A DNA stretch of 64,000 nucleotides from Phaeosaccion multiseriatum (Eukaryota; Ochrophyta, other classes): assembly GCA_965112735.1 (NCBI GenBank), contig OZ218951.1:2790001-2854000 (forward strand). The letters run 5' to 3'. This document shows positions 35,601-43,259 of the stretch, piece by piece; positions within the stretch are counted from its first letter, which is position 1, and each line of letters begins with the position of its first letter. The notes below the pieces were generated by a model, which was not told the DNA's origin, did no database searches, and saw nothing but the letters and a program-made list of their open reading frames with translations. The position numbers were made by a program, and so were the translations under genes.

Positions 35601-37006
35601 GTTTCGAGCGGGAAGGAAGGACGAGAATGAATGAGCTGCTACAGGTGGGTGGGGCGGCTGTTGTGCCGGCGTCAGATCGCTGAGGAACTTGCTTGAACCT
35701 CGAAACTTCTCCTTCCGTACCTCCGTCGCTCACTCACCCACCCACCCTACTCCTTCCCTCCCTCACCTCACTCACTCACCCACCTCACTCACTCGCCCAC
35801 TCCCTCCTTCACTCACTCCCTCCCTCACTCACTCACCCACCCACCCACCTACCCACACATACACTCGCTCCTCCGATCCGTTACATTACTTACGAGTTGC
35901 TTGAGAGTGGCCTCTAGGTCCCAAGCGTTGTGTCTGAGGAAGCGCAACACACACAGCTCCCTATCCTCCGGAGGGCCGTGCAGACCATCGCCAGTGATGA
36001 CGTCAAGCTGAAGATGCTCGGACTCCACACGCTGTAAGACAGCGCTCAGGCAGGCCTGTCGTTGGAGTATATGAGGTCGGGAGGGTGGGGTTGGGGCGGA
36101 GTTACGGGGGCAGAAGGGGGGTACATAGTTGAGAGGTGAGTGTGTGTGGGGAGGGGGGGAGGGGATGTAGGAGAGGGGAGAGGGGAGAGAGGACGAGGTA
36201 GGGGATGGGGGAAGAGAGAGGGGAGTCTGTAGCGGGATCTGGACACACCACGGACCGATATCCTTGGATTCGATCCTCGACATGCAGTGGGGTGCAGGGC
36301 TCGTGCGTTGTGCGTCTCTCACCTCCTGCTCATTGGAGAGGTGTCCCAAGTACCCGTGTTTGCTGAGCAAGGCCTTCGGGGTGTCGTCCAGAGGGTGGTA
36401 GCGTATGCCCCTCTCCCTTGCACTCCCTCCATACCGGGTCCCCTCCTCCTCTTCCTCCTCTTCCTCCTCCTCGTCATCATCATCATCATCATCATCATCA
36501 CTATCATCACAATCACTTTCATTCCCCCCCTCATCGCTAAAGTCGGACTCGGGCGGCGTGTTGGGCTCAGTCATGCCTATGTCCGGTGAGAGAGGAAGAG
36601 GCGCTGCCACCTGCATACCCCCTTCTTCTGCTGCCTCCTGACACTTATGAGGTTTCTCGTGGCCTTGTTGGAAGGTCGCTTCCTCCACACCTTCCTTGCA
36701 CCCGCCATCCTTTTCTTCCCCCCCCTCCTCACTGCACTGAGAGGAAGTCCTCCCATTCACCCCTTCACGAGCCGGAGAAGCGCATCTGCTTCCCCCGCCC
36801 ATCCCTTGCCTCCTCCCCATGCCCCACAAGCCAAAGTGGCCGAAGCGCTTTGTCGGGCTCTCTCGGCTGTATGCCTCCCTTTCCTGGACTTGCACAGCCT
36901 CGTCCTCCAGCTGACGTTGGACTTTCCCACTACTATTTCCTTTGTTGGAGCCTCGGACGCGCCGAACCGCCCCCTTGCGCCGCCCACCTCCGTGACAACC
37001 TGGCAT
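32685..37006 (-). CDS. Sec14-like CRAL-TRIO lipid-binding protein with acidic extensions
   Basis: Seven exons: 37006-36323, 36055-35894, 35455-35125, 34853-34780, 34565-34464, 34102-33954 and 33666-32685 (2484 bases, 827 residues, phases agree). Residues 1-228 are a low-complexity, acidic N-terminal region. The CRAL-TRIO N-terminal helix bundle follows ('ELCVLRFLRHNAWDLEATLK', 'WASVRWR'). The lipid-binding fold is spread over exons 3-7: 'YPHYHLGRDKQGRP', 'VYLQRYGQLD', 'ILDFQGMGFG', 'NYP'-equivalent 'SHYPGRGGYAFIVNAPPLF', 'WSTIKGFMEKGTSTIDIV' and 'QLPVEYGGTS'. Family knowledge: Sec14 proteins transfer or present phosphatidylinositol and phosphatidylcholine and regulate phosphoinositide signalling. 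A poly-Gly insert interrupts exon 3. After the domain comes a long Glu/Asp-rich tail, then a hydrophobic stretch 'ALVVLAAALAGAAFEGAGYL' that could anchor the protein in a membrane. Confidence 0.85.
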
Positions 37007-37058
37007 TTGGACCCCAAATTACCCAACTGACGCCGGCTAGGGGATGCTCTCAACTACA

Positions 37059-37095
<37 letters not shown>

Positions 37096-37440
37096 TACGC
37101 ACACACGCACTCACACACACATCCTTGTAGGTGCGAGCTGTGAGATGCTGCATCTCATGGAGAATTGGAGATTTGGGGAGATGAGAGAAAGACAGAATGG
37201 ATGGGAAAAAACGGAAATTGAAAATTGAACCCCTTTCTGAAAGTGAGTTTCAGCTCATTCTTCCCACCCTCGTTCGACCTCTTCTTTTTCTTCTCTCTCC
37301 TCGTCTTACTCTACTTTTTGTAGAGAAAAGGTCCCAAAAAAAAAAGAAAAAAATGCTGCCCCCTCCGCTGCCCCCTCCGCTTCGTCTCTCTCCCTCCGTC
37401 GACCCCTCTCCTTCATCCTCGACTCCATTTAGAACCACTG
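37007..37440. promoter_or_regulatory. Upstream region of the Sec14-like gene
   Basis: Non-coding. It contains a (CA)n repeat at 37056-37110 and an A-rich patch at 37335-37355 within CT-rich sequence. A promoter role is inferred from position. The next 2.4 kb to the right are mobile DNA, so the native upstream region may be interrupted. Confidence 0.35.
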
Positions 37441-37543
37441 GTCGACCCCTGACACACTATCGCCCACATTCTCGATAGCGCGCTATCGGCCCCCGGGCTG
37501 GCGCCGGCGATAGCGGATAGCGGATAGTGTGTCAGGGGTCGAC
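37441..37543. mobile_element. Short inverted-repeat element (MITE-like) with ACTG target duplication
   Basis: The element starts and ends with perfect 21-bp inverted repeats (GTCGACCCCTGACACACTAT plus C). It is flanked by ACTG at 37437-37440 and 37544-37547. The inside is made of 'CGATAGCG' and 'GCGATAGCGGATAGC' words, so it can fold into a hairpin. A left-truncated relative lies at 41270-41349. There is no coding capacity, as expected for a non-autonomous element. The transposase family cannot be told from a 4-bp duplication. Confidence 0.75.
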
Positions 37544-37881
37544 ACTGGAGTAGGCATGTGGTGGAGGTGGGATAGGCTCAATTACGTATTATTAAGTAGG
37601 CAGAGTAGTAAGTCAATGATGTGGGACGCGGCCTTTTTGAGGGCCTGGTTGGCCCCTCCGCACTCCTGAACCCGTATAGACCATCTCCTTCCTTAGGGTG
37701 GGATAGTCCTTGTTATCAATATACTTGGTGCCAGTATTGGTCTCTTCTCTCCCTTCTTATTGGGACCGGAACGCAGCGCTCAGCTTGGGGGTGCCTTCCT
37801 CCTCTTAGGCAGAGGGAGGTAGCGGCCCCACACGTGGCAACGACGGAGAGATTCGAACTCTCGCGTGCAGAGCACAATCAC

Positions 37882-38532
37882 TTACAGCAGGGACTTGAGG
37901 GAGAGCAGGGAGCACTTTCTGCGAGAAGACAGCAGGTGGTTCAAAGGGGACGGGTTGCTGCTGTGAAGCACCAATCTGTCCCCTCTGAACCACCTGCTGT
38001 CTTCTCGCAGAAAGTGCTCCCTGCTCTCCCTCAACCCCTTGCCTCCTCTCCCTTGGCTCCGTCTGATGTGAAGAGAGAGGCCGTACTCGGACGGAGGACC
38101 AAACCAACGCACAGGGTCAAGCTTGGCCTTACGCCCCGTACGCTGGCGAAACCGATGCACCCACACCTTCTCTCCATCCTCTTCACCACAACGAAACTCA
38201 GGTATCTCTCCCTTGCGCCATCTGTTGTGAATGTCCGCTAGTTGGGGCAAAGTATCTGCTGCTATCTGCTGAATGTCGCTGACTCTGTCCGTCAACTCCT
38301 CCACGTAGTCATTGACGTCCCCCCATCGTGCAGGCAACTTCACCGCCCGACCCAGCATGCACTCCAATGGGAGAGTAGGCTCCCGACCATACAACAGCGC
38401 AAATGGAGTCATGCCCAAGAGTCGTGTCGGGCTCGAACGAAAGGAAAACAATGCCTGAGGCAGCCACTTGTCCCAGTCATCTCTTTCTCTTTCTCCAGTT
38501 GCAGCTGCTCGTTCACCAGCACCTCGATCTGC
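37882..38532 (-). pseudogene. Ty3/Gypsy-type integrase C-terminal fragment
   Basis: Within the retroelement, the frame ending at 37882 reads 'WDKWLPQALFSFRSSPTRLL', 'GMTPFALLYGREP', then 'ADIHNRWRKGEIPEFRCGEE' and 'VWVHRFRQRTGRKAKLDPVR'. This is the last part of a retrotransposon integrase, with the GPY-like region. The catalytic core and reverse transcriptase are absent. Upstream of about 38532 the frame is Gln/Ala-rich low-complexity sequence. The 3' end runs into an inverted repeat, which suggests rearrangement. Confidence 0.75.
37895..38034. repeat. Near-perfect palindrome inside the retroelement
   Basis: Two 57-bp arms (37895-37951 and 37978-38034) are inverted copies with one mismatch, separated by 26 bp. 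The right arm is the 3' end of the integrase fragment, so the left arm is an inverted duplicate of it next to the inverted LTR and primer site. Confidence 0.9.
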
Positions 38533-38951
38533 CCCCCACGCCTCTGTTCTTGCTCCAGTCTCTGCTGTTGCGGTGCTCGCTCTTGCCGATGGTGCTGTTG
38601 TTCCCGCTGCAGCAGCTGCTCCTGCTGCTGCTCCTGCTGCTGCTGCTGTGGCTGAAGCTGCAAAGGCTGTGGAGATTGCCACTGTTGAGAGCGTCCTCTT
38701 GACGGTGACGGAGTCCGCTCCATACGCTGAGAAGGAGGAGAGGACTGCCGGTGGGGAGAAAGTTGCTGGTGTCTGGCTGTTGTTTGCGGTATCCTCTTCA
38801 TGGTACTCTCCATGGAGTCAAGGCTCTTCATCATGGAGTCAAGGCGCTTCATAGCGTCTTCCTTCATCTGCAGCACCATTTCCAGCAGTCTACGACGCTT
38901 CTGTTCTTGCTCCTTCCTTTCTTGCTGTCGCGATTGAGAGCTCTCTGTATG

Positions 38952-39425
38952 CTAAAAATCCCTCGACTGCCGTCCTCTACAAGCGTGACTGTCACGGACG
39001 GCTCTGCTGGATGATGAGCTGCCACTGTCGCTGCGGTGTCCGTGATGGGAAGACCCTCTTCGCTCGCTGGGCTGCTGAAGCATCGTCATCTCTTCCATCT
39101 GTCGTTCCTGTTCGGCCTTCGTAGCCTCTTCTTCGGATTTCCGTTGGCGCAGCTCCTTCTCATGCTGCTCACTCCGATACCTGAAGTCTGAGATGGAGTA
39201 CGTCCACCCATTCACTGCCACGTTGGTCCACCCAAGTCTCCGGCTCCATTCCCAAATCTGAAGCCAGCACGCCTTCTCCTCCCGATAGAGCATCTTGAGC
39301 CGGCGCCTCGTCTGTTCGTCCTCTTCCGAATACCAGAATCCGCCTTGGGCGTAGGAGATAAAAGGATGACGGTTCCACATCATCAGACACCTGATTCGCG
39401 ATTCCTCATCCTTTCCCCCATCCAT
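38952..39425 (-). pseudogene. Retroelement Gag-like fragment
   Basis: A 157-codon frame, rich in Glu, Arg, Gln and Trp ('CWLQIWEWSRRLGWTNVAVN', then a charged helix with 'RQRKSEEEATKAEQERQMEE'), follows the right-hand LTR and primer site in the direction of transcription. Gag is inferred from position. I do not recognise a zinc knuckle. The following frame (38879-38409) is Met/Gln-rich and low-complexity. Confidence 0.4.
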
Positions 39426-39855
39426 CCAAACTCTTCATCCTCCTCGTCGTCATCTCCGGACGGAGCTGAGGCGTCCATACTCCCTCCCCCCTTGACGCGG
39501 AACGCGACAAAGAACGCCCAGCGACAGGGATTGTGCTGCAGAAGAGAGAGTTCGAATCTGCCACGTGTGGGGCCGCTACCTCCCTCTGCCTAAGAGTAGG
39601 AAGGCACCCCCAAGCTGAGCGCTGCGTTCCGGTCCCAATAAGAAGGCTGGGATCAAGTATATTACTAGCAAGGACTATCCCACCCTAAGACCCTGGACAG
39701 CCCCCTTGTTTAAGGAGAGCTATCCACTTGGTCTATACGGGTTCAGGAGTGCGGAGGGGCCAACCAGGCCCTCAAAAAGGCCGCATCCCCCATCTTTTTC
39801 TTCCTACTCTGCATACCTAATAGTACGTAATTGAGCCTGCCCCACCTCCACCACA

Positions 39856-40148
39856 GGCACAGAAGCTGAGAGGGAGAGAGATAGAGGTTGCCCCTGTGTA
39901 CGAGAGGAAGCTTGCAAGCAGTAGTCCCTGCCGCCTGTCGACCTCTCCCCTATCCGTACTGCCTGCCTGCCCGCAGCCCACCTCTGAGGCTGTATCTTCA
40001 CGCTTTCCAGGGGTTTGACTGGGCAGGCCGCTATGCAGCCCGGCATTTCCTCCCATGAGAGTAGCATCAACAACTCCCTCGGCCATCTCGACCACTCCCA
40101 TTATACCACAGACTTCGCCTCTACTTTTTGTTCATGTCCACACACCCC
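39856..40148. other. 3' flank of the ankyrin gene
   Basis: No gene. The sequence from 39898 to 40148 is duplicated at about 5440-5698 beside the ankyrin pseudogene, including 'GAGAGGAAGCTT(G/A)CAAGCA' and 'GACTGGGCAGG'. Confidence 0.6.
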
Positions 40149-41138
40149 TCAGTCTTCGCAGAAGCAGGGGTGGCCATTGGCGTGTACCCACTGTTTGATT
40201 TCCTCAAAGGCCTCATTCCGCGCCCCAATCCAATGTCCATCGTTGAGCGCCACCTCCGGGCATGCGTACGCGTCCCACTCACACATGACGCTCTCGGATC
40301 GCAGCCACTGCAGCACGGCCAGGCTTTGGGCTTCACTGACAGCAAGGCGACACACATCGTCGTTCCAGTCGCACAGATCACGAGCGTTTGCATGCAGCCA
40401 GCGCAACGTCTCCAAACTTCCCGCCATCGCAGCTTCCAAAGCCCCCGCTCGCCACTCGCCATCTCCATCTTCTTCTGCAGCATCCAGCTCAGGCCTGACC
40501 CTGGGGTGGTTCAGAAGCATCTCCAGCACATTGATACGTCCCTCTTGGGCAGGTATTGCCCAAACCAACCCGTCGAATGGGGCGTTCGCCTCATCCGATA
40601 ACAGCCACGTGAGCATGTCCACCTCCCCTCTCCGTGCAGCTTCAATACAAGTCTTCTCGTTCCACGGGCATGGGCTTTTGTCGGGCAGGTCGGAACGGAG
40701 CCACTTGAGAATGCTCAGGCCGTGCTTGGCATTCTGGGTAGCCCGTTGACAAACGTCCTCGCCCCATGGACAGCCGTGGCCGTGGAGGACCTCGCAGATG
40801 CTCACATCTCCCCAGAACGCTGCAGCGCAGAAGGTATTAGTGCTTAATTCCACATGGCCCTGGTTGACGCCCCAGTTGAGGCACTCCACAGACCCCAGCA
40901 CGCTGTGGTGAAAAGAGGTCTTCACCGCGGGGTGAGCGATGGTGTAGAGCCTCCTCCAGTCCTTGCTCACACCAGCGACAAAGACGTGGTGCCCCTTCCC
41001 CACAACGCCCAGGACCTTTAGCAATATGTCTTCCAGGGCCAACACCTTGGCACGGGGCGAAGGCTCCTCCGCGGCAGACGGTGCGCTATTAGCGCCCCCC
41101 TCTATAGAAGAAGACCCTCCCAGTCCTTCATCGGCCAT
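40149..41138 (-). CDS. F-box-like / ankyrin-repeat protein
   Basis: A single-exon gene of 329 residues. After a short Ser/Gly/Ala-rich start, residues 35-68 ('ALEDILLKVLGVVGKGHHVF' to 'SKDWRRLYT') look like an F-box. The rest is degenerate ankyrin repeats of the algal and giant-virus 'CPW.E.TC..AA..G.L..L.WLR' type, for example 'CPWGEDVCQRA', 'CPWNEKTCIEAARRGEVDML', 'CDWNDDVCRLA' and 'LQWLRSESVMCEWD', ending 'WVHANGHPCFCED'. Such families are expanded in brown algae and other stramenopiles and are thought to act as protein-binding adaptors, possibly in ubiquitin ligases. The start ATG at 41138 opens the frame just before the F-box-like part. A broken relative is at 5699-6395. Lack of introns among intron-rich neighbours fits a recently amplified family. 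Confidence 0.8.
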   Translation of the reverse strand: MADEGLGGSSSIEGGANSAPSAAEEPSPRAKVLALEDILLKVLGVVGKGHHVFVAGVSKDWRRLYTIAHPAVKTSFHHSVLGSVECLNWGVNQGHVELSTNTFCAAAFWGDVSICEVLHGHGCPWGEDVCQRATQNAKHGLSILKWLRSDLPDKSPCPWNEKTCIEAARRGEVDMLTWLLSDEANAPFDGLVWAIPAQEGRINVLEMLLNHPRVRPELDAAEEDGDGEWRAGALEAAMAGSLETLRWLHANARDLCDWNDDVCRLAVSEAQSLAVLQWLRSESVMCEWDAYACPEVALNDGHWIGARNEAFEEIKQWVHANGHPCFCED

Positions 41139-41486
41139 GGTGAGAGACTGGAAACGTTGTAATGCAGGAGAAAGTAGAGGGTGGTGTTATGCCGGGCCCG
41201 CCTTTGGCGATGAACCACAACTGACAGATTCGACGCTCCATCACCAACTTCTCAATTTGTCACTCGAGGGCCGCTATCGCCCACATTCTCGATAGCGGCT
41301 AGCGGATCGGCTGGCGCCGGCGATAGCGGATAGCGCGTCAGGGGTCGACGAGGGGACTACTTTCTGCAATTCAACTCCACCAACCAGGGTCGGAGTTCTC
41401 TGAAGAAGGGCTGTAAAAGCCCGAAAAATGAAAGAGGAAGGCACGCTTCAAGACTCGAGACGAGCAAGACAGGAGATCGAGAGAGT

Positions 41487-41525
<39 letters not shown>

Positions 41526-41645
41526 GCGTTGGCGAATTAAATGGTTCTCCAGCTATTCGCCCCATCCTTAATTGACACATTTCCTTTTCCCGCCTACGGC
41601 ACTACACGGACACTCCGGTGACAAGAAGAGATAGAGCGGTCCCTA
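41139..41645. other. Intergenic region with MITE remnant and GA repeat
   Basis: No gene. It contains a left-truncated copy of the ACTG-flanked MITE at 41270-41349, a (GA)n tract at 41490-41523, and blocks that recur at 4840-5430. Confidence 0.6.
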
Positions 41646-43138
41646 CTACCGCTGCATCACCAATGGTCGGTCGCCCCCTCCCTGCTGCCTTCCTCTCCCC
41701 CCCCCTACTGTGGCCGCCCCCGCAGGAACACCCTTGCTTTTGTTCCGGCCCTCCTCCTCCTGGCTGCCCACAAGGCCTCTCTCCTCCACCTCCAGCATAA
41801 TCTGGTAGGACGCGCAGCAGGGGCAGCACAGCGGCAGCAGCAAGTCTCCCAGCCACCCTCCTTCGATGTTGTAGCCCTCTCTGGGGGAGAAGAGCGGAGC
41901 GAAAAGGTTCAGCAGGAGATGCTAAATACTAGTAGTATAAAATTAGGAGCGTACGTGGTGAGGAAGTTAATCCCAAGACACACATCAAATGGAATTGCTT
42001 TTTCATTTGCTCCGTCGGTCGTTCAATCCATCGCCAAGCCAAGTCAAACCAAACCAAGCCCCAACTCCGAGCCCAAATGCCCCCTCTCTCCTTCCTTCCT
42101 TTCTTCCGTACGAACCTGATGGTACTGCGCGTGAGGCACATGTTCACACAGCAGAGGCTGAAGCACACGTCTGAGGAGTCGAATTTGGAGCGTGCCCTGG
42201 CCACTTGTACGCACGGGCACAGAGACGCGAGGTACGTCTTCCAGTGCCTGGCCTTGCACAGGAGCAGCGGAGAAGACCACGGGCCGGGCTTTGGTTTGGT
42301 CCCGCCGCTGTACGCAATGTCCGCCGTCGTTCTCGTAGTTAGGCCCACCTTGTTGAAGGCGCCGCTTTGCTGCCCCTTGGACCTGGAGTTGACCTCATTC
42401 ACCACTTGGCAGGTGCTGCAGTAGCAGCAGAGGCTCCCGAGGAAAATGTCCTCCACGGAGCTTCCCTCCAGCCCGTAGCCTTCTCGTACGATATTGCGGC
42501 CCTGCCAAAATGTACGATAGTACAAGTGAGTTGGGGGAGTTAGAGTAAGTGAGGGGGGGCGATGGGCAAGGATTTGTGCTCATATTACTCACCGAGATGG
42601 GGTTTACACAACAGAGGTTGAAGCAAAACTTGCTCCCGTCGAACCGGCTCTTGGCCCCCGCCAACTGGCAGCATGGGCAAAGACATGTCTTGCAGCAGGC
42701 TCCGCAGCTGTTGGTGCAGCTGCAGAGTCCGTTCCGCCAAGGCTCACCTGAGGATCCGTCAGCTGAAGCTCCTCCTGTCATCGCATCTCTGCCGCCACTC
42801 GCCCTCCTCAGCATCCCGCCACCATGGGCGTTCGCATAGCAGTTCATGGGAGCAGAGCTTCTCCGCTGCAACGGGGGGCGCTGGAACTGAGGCTTAGACG
42901 GCGCTTGTCCGAATAATCCCTGCCCTCGCCCCCCTTTGGGCGGCGGGGATAGTGACGGTGCCGCCGTGCCAGCAGCCTGATGATGCTCATTTGGAGGTGC
43001 ACTGCCACCGAACAGCTTCTCGGCAGCTCCTGCTGATGCTGTTGCTGCTGCTGCTGCTGCTGCTGCTGGTCGTGGTGGTCGTGGTGGTAGTGGGCCTTCT
43101 CCTCCTCCAGACGATGGCGCCACGATTGATCCCCTCAT
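41646..43138 (-). CDS. Tandem PLAC8-domain Cys-rich protein
   Basis: Three exons: 43138-42593, 42501-42116 and 41880-41646 (1167 bases, 388 residues, in phase). The N-terminal 110 residues are Pro/Ala/Ser-rich. Two PLAC8 domains follow. The first runs from 'GLCSCTNSCGACCKTCLCPC' through 'REGYGLEGSSVEDIFLGSLC' to 'CQVVNEV'. The second runs from 'LASLCPCVQVARA' through 'REGYNIEGGWLGDLLLPLCC' to 'YQIMLEVEERG'. Each has the CxxxCxPC-type start and the hydrophobic second Cys cluster. Known members regulate cell size (fruit-weight FW2.2), cadmium resistance or calcium entry, usually at membranes; the role here is unknown. Both domains are cut by an intron at the same place, just before 'REGY', so the second probably arose by internal duplication. 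The gene is divergent from the SOD-like gene. Confidence 0.85.
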
Positions 43139-43259
43139 CCCACTTGAAGGAGAAGACGAGTTCCCTTTTGGGGGAGGGAAAGACCAACTGCCATTGCAGT
43201 TGGTTGTCGCCTGCCATTTGTGTCACCTCTACACCCCTTCGATTCTCTTGTTCAAAACC
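43139..43259. promoter_or_regulatory. Candidate bidirectional promoter (121 bp)
   Basis: This is the entire space between the ATGs of the PLAC8 gene (minus) and the SOD-like gene (plus). It contains the near-palindrome 'CCAACTGCCATTGCAGTTGG' at about 43189-43208. No TATA box is evident. Confidence 0.55.

Larger units (their letters stand above)
37557..39855 (-). mobile_element. LTR retroelement with inverted LTR+PBS ends
   Basis: The ends are related sequences of about 280-290 bp in inverted orientation: a plus-oriented LTR at 37557-37832 and a minus-oriented one at 39566-39855. Both begin TGTGG and end ...CACA. GGCA at 37553-37556 and 39856-39859 looks like a 4-bp target duplication. Inside each LTR sits 'TGGC...' followed by sequence complementary to the 3' half of a tRNA-Ser(GCU)-like molecule (left copy 37835-37883), as expected of a primer binding site. 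Internal minus-strand coding remnants include an integrase C-terminal part and a charged Gag-like part; no reverse transcriptase is visible. The element is therefore a deleted, non-autonomous and rearranged copy. Confidence 0.75.

Noticed and set aside
37835-37884. Possible tRNA-Ser gene
   Set aside because: Only the 3' half (T-arm and variable arm) is present, it stops abruptly, and it sits exactly at the inner edge of an LTR, so it is a primer site.
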